NCBI GenBank assembly: GCA_949316235.1
Contig: OX438757.1
Span: 7,992,657-8,056,656 of the forward strand
DNA length: 64,000 nt
Direction: 5' to 3'
Origin: Oegoconia quadripuncta
Taxonomy: Eukaryota; Arthropoda; Insecta; Lepidoptera; Autostichidae
In this document: piece after piece, positions 1 through 11,315 of the stretch
How the letters are laid out: each line of letters opens with the position of its first letter
How positions within the stretch are numbered: position 1 is the stretch's first letter
Notes under the pieces: model-generated
The model's input: only the letters and a program-made list of their open reading frames with translations
Databases searched by the model: none
What the model was told of the DNA's origin: nothing
Made by a program: the position numbers and the translations under genes

Positions 1-109
1 TCTGGCATTTGTCAGCCAAGTTGCTCCACCCTTAATGTGAATATGTAGTCTCATCCTTTTTGATCTTGCTTTTTTCCTTTGACCATCTCTTTGGTAACAG
101 TAATATGAG

Positions 110-268
110 TGAATACTTATCACAAATACAAAATACACTTTACTGCACAACAGAAAAGACAATACAGTTTCAGAAATGTGGTAAGAATAGAATGTACAAT
201 TTGGCGATGTCATCATTAAAGCGATCTCTTCCAGGCAACCTTTGGGTATAAGGACAGTACATATAGTA
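110..268 (-). mobile_element. non-LTR retrotransposon 3' UTR-like repeat, copy 1
   Basis: The minus strand carries ATACCCAAAGGTTGCCTGGA, AGAGATCGCTTT, CGCCAAATTGTACATTCTA and a cAgTAAAGTGTATTTTG end. The same blocks, in the same order, lie at 43441-43585 on the plus strand. The trailing AATAAAG-like signal is typical of the lepidopteran LINE 3' UTR repeat. Confidence 0.65.
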
Positions 269-275
269 TTACTTC

Positions 276-1149
276 TCAAAGGGTTATGTTAGCTGTTAGA
301 AATGTGTCATTAGCAAATGACGCCACTTCTTCCCCCATTTGGTACTCGGGAGTTTACAGTCGTCATTTTCCCCCAGTATTCCCAGGGACAGGCAATCCCA
401 CTTGACTAGTTTCTTATCCTCGTCACATAGTATAGCCGTATTTGTTCGCCCATTAGACTTACTCTACCATCACTTTGACTTCAGTCAGTAACTTCTTCAT
501 AATCTTTCTTTCGTCAGGTAAATATCGTCTGGGTTCAGCAACGATCATTTATACCACCTAAAAAGTATCTATATGTACTTCTTTTGGTATTAATTTCGTT
601 TTCCAAATTGTCCTACTGAGAATCTCGCAAAATCAGTAAACTTAAAAATATGAGTAATAATCAGTATAATAATGGCTCAATTCCAAGTAAGCTCAATTTC
701 AAGAAGACGAAGCGTCCTAAGATATGCGAGGCCGAGTCTCTATTACCTGGCCTTGAACTATTTCAATTCCAGCTGCCACTCAAATTAAAAAAAAAAACAA
801 AATTGTTTATTTTTCTCACCGCAAATGATGCTTTACAAAGTGATTTTAGGGCTAGGTAATACAAAGTAAACTGGTGCCTGAAAAGGAAGAACCAAAATTA
901 CAGGTCACCCGGCCCCCCAGCTATGGTCATAGTGTATTAGATTATTAGATGGGTATTAAATATCGTGATTAAGGAAGAAAACATATAAGGAACGGAAGGA
1001 AATCACGAAACATAAGACCTGGTAAATTACACTCATAGATAAAACATACAGAAAGACATTTTGTAAAAAGTTATATCGCACACGTGGAGACACAAATATG
1101 AACACAATTTTACAAACTGGATTCAATACCACAAATTGTAATAGAATAG
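276..1149. other. no recognised feature
   Basis: AT-rich DNA with only short chance frames; nothing supportable seen. Confidence 0.5.
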
Positions 1150-1375
1150 AATACGTCAACTACATAAGTAGCTTAAACGTAACTCATTTCCATCTGTAAC
1201 GTCGTAAGCGGTTGCGTTACGCGGTAACAGCGGTGCGCGGTATTTTTGCCAACTCCCCCACTGATTACGGTAAATTGATATAAATTGAATTTTAAACCTA
1301 GCAGCGTGCCCGAACCCACCGCGGGCGCGGGTGAGACAGCGAAGACGCAAGCCTATACCTCAGAAGGGTTACTTC
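1150..1375 (-). other. GC-richer block, unclassified
   Basis: Contains CGGTGCGCGGTATTTTTGCC and CCACCGCGGGCGCGGGTGAG. A 64-codon minus frame spans it but lacks recognisable domain character. It may be a repeat fragment; the adjoining 1615-1660 has short repeated AGCGTAGCGATAGCGTA phrases. Confidence 0.25.
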
Positions 1376-1964
1376 GAGATAGGGTTGGCATTTGAACATA
1401 GTCTTGTTTACCATAAAAACTACAAATCTACAATTCTTTGGAGGTAACGGAAGTTAAGCAATATAATTAATTTAATTATGTTTTGTAATTAGGCTAGTGG
1501 TTGAGGTTTGAAAGACCGATACCAAGGTTAGCTAGGGATTATTTTTATGTATACCCTTTCGCACGAATCCTTAACACTTCCAGTAATTTGGTCTCGAGGA
1601 GTTTATATTTACCGTACCTCGCATAGCGTAGCGATAGCGTACCGCGGCTAACTTAAGCTGGTAGTGTTACATTCCTCGTGCTGTCGACTGTACCATTTAT
1701 AAGGTGTACTTTTCACTTACAGTATATTTATTGTGTTTCGGTATTTTTCAGAATCCAATGCCCATAAAATCGCCACGAATGCTTACTAAAATAACAATAT
1801 ATAATCCAATATATTAAAGGGCCTACACCATCCTAATTCGGTATACATTGCTGGGCGGCTTGGTTCTGTTAATTCAAGTATCCTTACTTCAACCAGCAAT
1901 ATATGCCGAATTAGTCTCTGCATTTACGATGGTGAAATGATACCACAACCTGTTTTTAACCTCG

Positions 1965-2165
1965 GATGCAAAAAGAGGTGTGTTATAAGTTTATTGCCTA
2001 GGTGTGTCTGTGTCTGTGTGTGGCACTATAACGTCAAAACGATTGAACAAAATTGTAAATTATTTATTTTCGAAAGTGATGGTTCCAAACAAAATGGTTA
2101 ACCGATTTTCATGGAAATTGATTCAGCCGTTTATAATATGACTATTAACATAATTGATGCACGGA
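1965..2165 (+). repeat. decayed dispersed repeat
   Basis: AAAAAGAGGTGTGTTATAAG, GTGTGTCTGTGTCTGTGTG and AACCGATTTTCATGGAAATT form a phrase order widespread in Lepidoptera. No terminal structure seen. Confidence 0.42.
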
Positions 2166-2919
2166 TGACATTGTATTGTTCATACTTTCTCGGGGTTATC
2201 TATATTTAATTTTTATATTATGACTACTTGGGGTTGATGCATGTTAGCGTTTTAGAGCCTGAAGTTAGATGGGTGGCTGATTAAAATGAGCAACAACGAG
2301 GTGGCCCTCATTAGATACGCCTTCAAAATACCTCCTTTGAATCGGGATTGGCTGTACCCGTAACTGGGAGAACCTTAATCTCATTTTTTAACTGTAAATC
2401 TGTTATAATCCTTCAATCAATCAAATACGCTTTATAGTTTAAATGAGCAAGGTACATTTAATTATCTTATATAAACTTATAAATTCTTGTCTGCCCCCGT
2501 GTTTTTCTTTTTCCCTTTTTTTTCTGTAGGTAGTTAGCTCCTTTTTTCTAAGTTATGTTGTTTATTATGCATAAAGAGTATTTATAAAATATTATAAACT
2601 ACAAATTAATCTTCTTAACACTTTAGTAAAAATAGGTGAATATCAACCCTGCAATAGCGACGCCGGCGTAATGGTAGCGATGATTTCTTGACTTAGAGCA
2701 CCGTTTCATAACAACAAACTTTCATCTACCCTCGTCACTTTCCAGTTAACTTCGTTTTCACTTATTTTAAATGTACAATTTTGCAGATGCCTCGTGTTTT
2801 TTTTAGGGAACGTATATTCAGTAGTGCTTGTACTGTATATTTGATTATTTACTAGCCTAGAATGAGACTCATTATAATACTGCGACAAGAAATTCGACAA
2901 GCGCTCCTAGTACCAACTA

Positions 2920-3140
2920 ATATTCCCACAGTGTATATGATAAACAGTTGGATGCATTTGGATGAAATTTGGTTGTAATAGGAAGCAGCTGAGAAACCGT
3001 CGAAACAGAGTGTCTACGGCGATTTAATACGTAAACAAAATGTCCAACTTACAACAACGTAATTTTATTATTGTTTAACACGCAAAATTCGAAGTAGGAA
3101 GACGCGAACGAAGTCGCGGGCAACAGCTGCTATATTATAT
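2920..3140 (-). mobile_element. LEP1/Helitron-like fragment
   Basis: The minus strand starts AGCAGCTGTTGCCCGCGACT, the typical head of lepidopteran LEP1-type non-autonomous Helitrons, and contains CAAATTTCATCCAAATGCAT before AATATTAGTT near 2920. Ends are not sharply definable. Confidence 0.6.
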
Positions 3141-4184
3141 GTATATTGTGGTCACATAATAATTCATGTTAACATTAATATAGTGCAATGAAAAATTCTA
3201 ACTTTCCACAACATAGATTTTATTAATTTTTTAGTTCTATCGCACTAAATATGGTTTGGTAATTATGGGGTGTCGAACACATTATGAAATGGAAAAGGAT
3301 GAGCAACCCCAACGAGTGGAGTGTCTATTAAATAAATCTACTCGACTAGTGTATATATTTTAATAAAAATGGAAAGAATTGCTAGTTCCGTCACATTCAC
3401 AACGAATCAAATTAAAAAGTAGCAAGTATAACTTTTTAAAATATAATACTTTATAGAAATCAAATATATAAGAATATATATTATAGAAAGTAACACCAGT
3501 ACGAAGCGGGGGCGGTTATCATACGATAATAATATGACTTGCTATTATTTTTTATTTCGGACGAAATCTTTGTTTTGCATATTTTCTTAATTCAATTGTA
3601 ATATTGATTATGATTACTTTTAAAACTGCAGTAAAATGAGTGGCAGTAAGGAACACTCATTGCCGGAGTCCTGACTCGGATTTGGTATATTATAATATAG
3701 TAGGTGTTGATTTAGTCGATCGCTAAACTTTAATGGGTAAGAGTACCCGTGAATACGAACAACTTTTACTATAGAAACACGTTCGTATTATGGAAAAAAA
3801 ATCAACTTTGCCGTAGAATAATTTCGTGCCTACTGATGAAAATGTATTGGACAGCTGATTTTCAGCCATCCACAGTAATAGTTGTCCTTATTCATGGGTT
3901 CACTCACTCCTTAAAGTGATCGACTAATGTATGTAGGTACTATAATTGCTTATAGAATTTCCAAGTCATTACGTGTTCGTATTTCCATATTGCCTGTGAT
4001 CGGAGTGGGGCCAATTAATTCAATTCCCTCCTCAACTAGCACAAACATATGTAACCTGATGTCCACAATTGATTCGCATTACACCACATGAACCACATGT
4101 TGATTTAATCTAATTGAGAGCAAGCCTCAGACGGTCCTCTAAGCACTACGTGTAAATTAGTGGCTACAGTCCATCGTAGTAGAC

Positions 4185-4835
4185 CGCGATTCTATTGCAT
4201 TACTGCGGGGAACCGGCCTTTATTGCTCAATTTGACTTTATTTAACGCAATTCGCAAGCGGCGGGAAGGGGGTGTCGCCTCCCCACGTCCCGGCTGACGG
4301 CGAACAGATGAGGTTCCACTCCAATCCACTTAGCAGTAGGTGATCGCAATCCAACTAAGACACCGCTTTTGAGAATGAGAGAGAACTGAGAAACTCCACC
4401 GAATCACACATAGGACATACCAACCATAACATTTCCAAACAGTTCCGCAGCAATTTGTAGTTGGCTCGTTTCTAACTCTATGAAACAGCAAACTAATGTT
4501 TCCAACGGAAATTGCTCTCGCAGTCGTATGTCCATGAGATTTCAAGATTACACCTGCACTGCATACAAGTTGGTTGGAACTTCTCGAGTTGCCAAATTTA
4601 ATTAGGTGCGACGCATACACCGCCGTCAGCAAGCAACATGTCGTTTGTTTTTGGTTAATTCACAAACAAGTTTGCACTATAAAGTAATCTTCTTAACCAT
4701 CATGTTTATTATACGGCTGAGATACGGTATCGAGGCTTAAGCTGGGGGATTAGAGGCAAGCGGGGGCGGCGGGGCGCGGCGGGTGTCATTTTCACGCCGG
4801 CATATTGCCCACCGCCCGCGCCATAATTGAATAAT
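4185..4835 (+). other. two GC-rich islands, candidate conserved non-coding DNA
   Basis: The islands at about 4255-4300 (GGGAAGGGGGTGTCGCC) and 4740-4820 (GCGGGGGCGGCGGGGCGCGG) stand out from the AT-rich background. The second is flanked by AATTGAATAATAAAATTG. No frame of note. Inference from composition only. Confidence 0.25.
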
Positions 4836-5130
4836 AAAATTGTAGCGAATTTCGGCACAGAGTCCTTTGATTCGTTGCATATTTGATATTAGAGTTATGT
4901 GAGTTGTAAGAGCCTACTCAGGCGCATAGAAGCGCTGATATCGAGACAGTGACATGTCACCGGCAGAGTGTGTAATTCAGTTATTGTACAGAATACAGTT
5001 ATTCTATACAATACCAAGTTTCTCTAGGCAATGTGTAAAATATTTTATCTATCAATAATTATCACATACTGTGCCTATGTAATGTATGACATATTTAGGA
5101 ATAATTTTAAGCGTTTTTACACTAAATAAA

Positions 5131-5310
5131 TCATAATCATCGTATCGTATAAGCTATAGGACGTCCACTGCTGAAACTCCTCATAGATTTACAGTGCGAC
5201 CTGTTGGAAGCGGCTTGTATCCAACGACTCGCTGCAATCTTCATTCGGCCGTCTATCAACCATGTGTACGGACGTCCGGTACTGTGCTTGCCTGTGCGTA
5301 GTCTCCATTT
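5131..5310 (-). pseudogene. RTE-type retrotransposon 3' remnant
   Basis: The reverse complement of the GACGTCCACTGCTGAA type tail is present at about 5160-5176 after a TCATAATCATCG simple repeat, followed by decayed coding sequence (GTTGGAAGCGGCTTGTATCC). It is broken in all frames. Confidence 0.7.
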
Positions 5311-6349
5311 TTACTATTTAACTGAAAGTGGAGGATCAGCGTCAGCGTAGCGTTTTGCAAAACACTCGTAGGGTAAAAACTCCACCTTTGAATACATTTA
5401 TCACTTGCATGGTGCAAGCATATCTGACTTATGATTTGGATTTCGGATTACAAAATGATAGGACCGTTTAGAATGATGGATCAACGACTGATACTGGAGG
5501 TTATGGGCCTATGTTTTATAATACTTTCAATGGCCTATATTTTGGTGATAACACTTTCAATGCGTAATTCTCTTAATACGGATAACATTGTCGTGGTAAG
5601 CTGTAACCTTGTTGTAAAACATTAAAACATTATTTCTTTTTGCCAAGAAAGGAGGGTAATGTTTTCCGAATATATGTATGTATATAAGTATGTCCGTTCC
5701 TTTGGAGCATCCTGTGACCTAAACGGCTAGGACAATATACGTAGTGCATGGTGTCGTTAGATTCGTCTTGATCCCCAGAGTGTCTTAGGATACATTTTCT
5801 GGTAAAAAATCCAAAATGGCGTCCTAACAATACAAAATATGCTCTTGGGTTTTATGGTTTTTTAACTTAAATAGTTATTAATACATTTTTTTAATTATTT
5901 TGAATCCTTACAAGAGGGATGTGATCTCCTGAATTTGAATTTGATTTTTTTTTACTTAAATTTTATTTAAATTTTCAATTTCCGGAAGAAGCAAAGGAAA
6001 CAGAAAAGATGATTTTATTAAAGAAACTCGGATGCAGTTGACTGGTGGAATAATAGGAGTAAATTGCTTTATGTTTAGCATGTTGGCAAAAATAAATATG
6101 CAAGTCATAGGAAAAAAATAAAGTAAATACTATTCCTTTTTTTGGATCGGACTAAAAGTATCAGTAGTCCGATGATGCAAAGTAAGGGCCTTGTGATGGC
6201 TGTAATTAATAAGTTATGTTACATTTTCCAATAACGTTATTAAGGAATAAAAATATTAGAGATTTTAAATTCAGAAATGAAAATTTGACATTCAATTCAC
6301 ACATCTCTGTCACATAACTCCACACCAGGTTGACACCTTCGCCCACACA
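5311..6349. other. little recognised
   Basis: AT-rich. A decayed repeat phrase (GGTAAAAAATCCAAAATGGC, about 5800) and short TATG repeats near 5680; no gene. Confidence 0.45.
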
Positions 6350-6745
6350 CTTAAATTAACGCTTCTGAATACTAAAGACAAATTTCCATTAACCGCCTCT
6401 GTTTACGACGAAATTCTTTTTCCATCAAACGAGATTTATTCTCTCTCAAAAATATGTAAAGTTGGTTGCTTCCGCGCGACACCTCAGATAGCGGAAGGGG
6501 CTGCTAAAATTAAAATTATATCTCAGTATTCGAGTCACGCGAAACATTAAGTTCGCCTCGCAATAAACCGCGCCCTTAAGAGCTTCAGTCAGAATTAAAA
6601 TTTGCCGGCTGATCTCTCCAGAGTGACGTTTACTGATGGATTACGAACTGAGGCATTTTGTTGTTTAATTTCAGACGACAGGTCCCTTTAAATTAGTCTT
6701 TCGTGTCATTTCGAGCGTCGGGAGCTCACGGACGAGCCGCTATCA
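6350..6745 (+). other. mixed-composition block, candidate conserved non-coding DNA
   Basis: No repeat phrases are recognised over about 400 bases, and the composition is more complex than its neighbours, with several TAATTA/ATTAA-type sites among GC-rich words such as TCCGCGCGACACCTC. It ends about 135 bases before the mariner insertion. Confidence 0.22.
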
Positions 6746-6880
6746 AATGCCTTTATTACATTAAAATGCTTTGATATGGGAGTCGGATCGGATCAAAATA
6801 TCCGAGAGGCTGAAATATCTGTTTTGGCTGTACTCGTAATATGACTTTAATTGTGAAACTTTACGTATTGTATATACTAC

Positions 6881-6915
6881 TCTGTGTAAAAAGTATCGGG
6901 AATATGTCAATAAAA
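6881..6915 (+). repeat. mariner left terminal inverted repeat
   Basis: Begins TCTGTGTAAAAAGTATCGGG and pairs with 8095-8129 at 31 of 35 positions. Confidence 0.88.
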
Positions 6916-7070
6916 AGACCCGCGTAAAAGAGGTCGTTCTAATTTTTTTACTGCATGTTGGTAGCACTGTACTGATTTAGCGCGCAAAATTTGAGCGGGA
7001 TCTGTCATTTAATTTGTTTTAAACTACACTTTTTGTTGGTCATAGTTTTGAGTCCTCGGCGATTTTTACA

Positions 7071-8081
7071 ATGGAAAATATTGTTGAACAAAGAGTGTGC
7101 CTTAAATTTTGTGTTTCAAATGATATTTCATGTGGTGAATCACTAAAAATGTTGCGAAATACCTACGGCGAATCGTGTATATCGAAAACAAGGGCTTATG
7201 AATGGTATAAGGCTTTTAAAGAAGGCCGAGAAGTAGTAGTAGACTTGCCTCGTTCTGGTAGACCTTCAACCGCTACGACCAAAGAAAACATCGACAGAAT
7301 CAAGAAGCTAGTGCTCGAAAATCGACGTATGAGTCTGAGAGAGTTGGCTAGTGAGGTGAACATATCTTTTAAGTCCGTCCACAACATTCTCATTGACATT
7401 TTAGGCATGAAACGCGTCGCCGCTCGACTAGTTCCAAAAGAGCTCAATTTTGTTCAAAAAGCGCAGCGAAAGCATGTCGCTGAAGACATGGTTTCCCGAG
7501 CTTCTACGGATCCGACCTTTATGAAACGTATAATAACTGGCGACGAGACATGGGTTTATGAGTACGACATGCAAACAAGCCAACAGTCTTCAGAATGGCG
7601 TCTCGAAAACGAGCCGAAACCCAAAAAACCGCGGCAAAGTCGCTCCAAAATCAAGGTGATGCTGACAGTTTTTTTTGACTACCGTGGTGTGGTTCACTCC
7701 GAATTCCTTCCAGAGGGAGAAACAGTGAATAAAGAATATTATTTAGGCGTCATGAAGCGTTTGCGTGAGAGTATCCGCCGAAAACGTCCAGATTTGTGGC
7801 AACACATCTCATGGATGCTGCACCATGATAATGCACCATCACACACAGCCATTATAGTGAAAGAGTTTTTAGCGAAAAATTCAACAAAAGTTCTCGACCA
7901 AGCACCGTATTCACCTGATATGGCTCCGTCTGACTTTTTTTTATTTTCGCTGAATGAGCTAAAGGCCATACCGCAAATAGCCTATGAAAAATGTATGGAA
8001 GACTGGGTGAAGCGGTGGAGATGTTGTATTGCAAGCGATGGGGCCTACTTTGAAGGCGATAAAATAAATTTAGATGAATAA
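7071..8081 (+). CDS. mariner transposase with an apparent internal deletion
   Basis: Open frame of 336 codons encoding a Tc1/mariner-superfamily transposase that would cut and paste its own element by binding the terminal repeats. Residues about 5-115 form the paired helix-turn-helix DNA-binding region (RSGRPST at 61-67), with the linker motif LVPKEL at 120-125 in place of the family WVPHEL. Catalytic Asp residues: D158 (TGDET), D253 (HHDNAPSH) and D288 (YSPDMAPSDFF), with 34 residues between the last two, i.e. D,D34D, the mariner signature. Just after FFLFS (about residue 293) the frame runs straight into NELKAIP; relatives have roughly 20 more residues here, including the L(R/K)GxRF stretch, so an in-frame deletion is likely. 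The C-terminal YFEGD motif (327-331) is present. There are no stops or frameshifts. The start is the first ATG, about 190 bases after the left terminal repeat. Subfamily not assigned. Confidence 0.93.
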   Translation: MENIVEQRVCLKFCVSNDISCGESLKMLRNTYGESCISKTRAYEWYKAFKEGREVVVDLPRSGRPSTATTKENIDRIKKLVLENRRMSLRELASEVNISFKSVHNILIDILGMKRVAARLVPKELNFVQKAQRKHVAEDMVSRASTDPTFMKRIITGDETWVYEYDMQTSQQSSEWRLENEPKPKKPRQSRSKIKVMLTVFFDYRGVVHSEFLPEGETVNKEYYLGVMKRLRESIRRKRPDLWQHISWMLHHDNAPSHTAIIVKEFLAKNSTKVLDQAPYSPDMAPSDFFLFSLNELKAIPQIAYEKCMEDWVKRWRCCIASDGAYFEGDKINLDE

Positions 8082-8094
8082 TTTGTATTTTTTG

Positions 8095-8129
8095 TTTTAT
8101 TGACAAATTCCCGATACTTAGTACACTGA
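8095..8129 (-). repeat. mariner right terminal inverted repeat
   Basis: Read on the minus strand it begins TCAGTGTACTAAGTATCGGG, matching the left end with four differences. It follows the transposase stop by about 14 bases. Confidence 0.88.
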
Positions 8130-8218
8130 ATGTATGTTTAAAATCAACTTTTTGTGATGGAATGCAAACTTTACAATTTATTTTATAATTAATTGAAAAT
8201 GCTACGTGACCTATTTAC

Positions 8219-8261
8219 CGTAGCACCGTAGATGTGCTACGAAAGTGGTAGCAGTGCTACG
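8219..8261. repeat. cluster of short GTAGCAC/GTGCTAC inverted repeats
   Basis: CGTAGCAC (8219-8226) is followed by GTGCTACG at 8234-8241 and again at 8254-8261. About 100 bases after the mariner end; possibly an old MITE remnant. Confidence 0.45.
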
Positions 8262-10440
8262 CAATAAAAAATCTTGATTCAATAATAACTACCGATACTA
8301 CGAGCACAGAATTAATATAGTACTGACGTACTACAAGGTATTGCAGTAAACAAATGAATTACTGCATAAATACAATAACACTTTAACTCGTCTTAGCTTA
8401 CTTAAAGCTGGTACCTACATCAGTTCCGAAACTACAAATAGAAAAAGTTAAATAAAATATATCTTAATCACATCCAACGAAAATGCCCTACACGATAGGC
8501 GCCGATTGCATTTAGAGCTAGATAAAACAGAAGAATATCCAAAAATACTTAATTTAGTACGTGAAACAGAAACAACCGGTATGAACATTCTAAAGTGCAC
8601 ATTCACTTAGAATAATGAGTATAAAAAACGTGAAACGAGTTGGAAGAACGCGTTGATGGTTTAAAATAATTTTATAGTTGCCCACTTGGTATTCACGGCG
8701 AGGGGTGAGGCTCCGACGTACATATTTTATATTTATTACAACTAACAGCGACGGCGATGTCTTGTGAAATTGCATAGTGTTCAATATGCGCGCACGCCTC
8801 CGTTTTACTTAATGTTAAAAGAGATAAGATGATAATGATATTGGAGTTTCCGTTAGCTATCGACAAATGCATGATAGATACGTTTGGAGGCAAAATAATT
8901 GGATTAGGCAAAGATGTACTATATGTTTGAAGAAATATTTAAAAAACGGGTTAGTTTCTAGACAATTCCGAGTTATACCAAGACAAGAGCGAGTTAGACC
9001 TGGTTAAGCGGTACTCAAGTCCGACTCAGTTCTGTTAGCATTTATCAAATTGTTCTATTTGTAATTTAGGAATAATAATATATACAACACACACTACTAT
9101 ATACTGTGGAAGTGAAATGTAATTGAATTTCCACACTATTTGTAGTAGTCTACTATAAACACTCTATGTGTCTCTACGGTTTGCTAGTGGAAATCTCTTT
9201 CGGAGTAAGTTTGCCTTTGTACATCTTTTATCCAATTAATGATATTACAAAAAATATATTACGATACATAATAATTTTCTCGATCTTGTTACGCCTAATT
9301 ATATTCATATGACAAGTTAGAACAACTTTCATTTTTGTGTGAAATGGCAAAAAATAAATTTCTTATATGACATCGTTTTTTTTTTGGTACAAGCGCACTC
9401 ACCTAACCTTAAATCAAATTATCCATGAGTTGTAGTAGGTATCAGAATAAAAGTTATCTTTAATGAAAATATAGTTTAAGACCTGTTTTAGGATGGTTTA
9501 GGGATTAGATTTGCTAGAACAACTCTCAATTTTATACCCCATTACTAACCAAATTCTTTCACTAAACTATATCTCACGAAAAGGGCGTCTTAATGAATGG
9601 CTAATGGAATCAATAAGCCTATAATGAGATAACCAAACAATGACCCTCGATAATATCCCAACATCGAAGCGTGTTGGCTCAAGAAATTTGTCGGCCAATA
9701 TGGAGGAGGTCCCCCGGCGCATTGGGAATTTTAGGGCAAATCGAGGGAGATAATTATGTTTGAAGTCAGTTATGGTGAGTCAACATGAGAGATTAATCTG
9801 TTGCCAACGTGGTACGATACTGTCTTCCTTATTAACCCGAATTATGTCGCCACAATTTATAATAGTTATGATTTTATGAATATTAAAGTAGAGCCTCTGT
9901 CAGTATCACCTATTATTGCTTACCAGAAAATATAGTTTAATAAAAACTATTAATAAATAGGTATGTTTTACTTAATTCATTTACTTATCTTCTATTGCTA
10001 TAAGTTAGTGACCATACTCATTTGTCAGTCATTAGCTGAACAGAAGGTTATGGAATGGGCCGTTTTCATGATTGTGGGAAGTATACTGTAGGTTTTTTAG
10101 GGTCAGTCACTCATTGTGATCAACCAAAGGTGTTAATGAGTTAATAAGTTGTTAATGAGTGGGATCTTTGGCATGAAAATATGTTTTGAAATGCCGTAAT
10201 TTTTTGCTGCGTTATACTAGAAATTCCAATTATTCATAGCAAAATGCGGTCATAGACCTTAAGCACTTGGGATTAATTTCAATATGATATCTCAAGCCGT
10301 TTCTGAGAAATAGGACTTTTAAAATGGTTATCTTATGTGCTTCACGAACTTGACCGTCTTATTTATTACTATTAATAAAAAAAAAATAAAAAAAATTTAC
10401 TGTCCAATCAAATGTACATTATGTATCTCCAAGATCTGCA
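8262..10440. other. no recognised feature
   Basis: AT-rich intergenic DNA. A slightly GC-richer stretch near 9690-9760 (GAGGTCCCCCGGCGCATTGG) is the only compositional change. No exon or transposon ends recognised. Confidence 0.45.
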
Positions 10441-10451
10441 GGTAGAAAACT

Positions 10452-10517
10452 TTATAGGAGTTAAGCCTTTGTACAGTTTTTATTCAATTTATACAAAGGC
10501 GAGCTTAACTCCTATAA
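10452..10517. repeat. imperfect inverted repeat, about 22-base arms
   Basis: Arms 10452-10473 and 10492-10517 pair over their whole length except for a four-base bulge (CGAG side); outer arms read TTATAGGAGTTAAG. The right arm resembles the dispersed motif ACAAAGGCGnACTTA seen at 38010 and 54985, so a repeat tail may have been copied in inverted form. Confidence 0.65.
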
Positions 10518-11160
10518 GGCATTAAAGATAATGATATTTTATCATGTCAGACGTTAGTGCTATATTAATTTTGTGATGTCAGTCAGACAGAACTTCTAAA
10601 TCTAAATTTACCTAAATTCTTGATTTTCAAAAATCGATGTATTTTTGACAAGTACCTATTAGGTATCCGTTTTGCCAATATATTAAGAAAAAAACACATT
10701 ATATAAACTCTAATTACTAGTTAATATTACAGATAATATTGAATTTCCACACTAATCAACACGTTCTACGACTTCGTTACCTGAAATCAATTTAAACGAT
10801 ATTCATAGTTAATAACCGGTATTCAGGAGTCATGGAATTAGGTTAACATCATCTCCGCGCCGGGACTGCGTTAATCACGTACGGGGTTTTGCTTGCTTAA
10901 CATGTAAATAATTTTCCCGCAATAGTACAGATATCGTTAGTATATGCATTTATGGTACTTACAGTCATGTATGTAGGATTGATTGATGATGCAATTTAGT
11001 ATGGGTTGACAAGAAGGGAAATAATTGCACATAAAGCAATGGTAGAAGAACAGCAAAGTGAGTCCTCTCAATGTCAACGTGTTTAGCATTCATGATTAAA
11101 TTCATAAAACGGATAATGATATTTTTTTTATGATTAACTGGATACACGTTTGACCACAAT

Positions 11161-11315
11161 CTCACCTGATTGAAATTGACGATGTGGCCGAAGATAAAGC
11201 ACGCGATCTCAGATGCCTATTCACCCTGCTCTTGAACATCCCAAGGTTGTAGGATTTAGAAAAGACTGACGCCGGATGGGAGTTTCATGCCTTGGCTGTT
11301 CGCATTATGAATGTT
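11161..11315 (+). mobile_element. non-LTR-derived dispersed repeat (CTCACCTGATnGAAA family)
   Basis: CTCACCTGATTGAAATTGAC, AGATGCCTATTCACCCTGC and a GGGAGTTTCATGCCTTGGC block make up a widespread lepidopteran repeat. Homologous copies: 50749-50985 (minus) and 43305-43430 (plus). Confidence 0.62.

Larger units (their letters stand above)
6880..8130 (+). mobile_element. mariner element, nearly complete
   Basis: A DNA transposon of about 1.25 kb bounded by inverted repeats at 6881-6915 and 8095-8129, enclosing the transposase gene. By eye the 35-base ends match at 31 positions, sharing AAGTATCGGGAAT and TGTCAATAAAA. The expected TA target duplication is not clean: TA lies at 6878-6879 on the left and 8133-8134 on the right, leaving 1 and 3 extra bases. 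The matching ends and unbroken frame suggest a fairly recent insertion; the internal deletion suggests it cannot move by itself. Confidence 0.88.
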
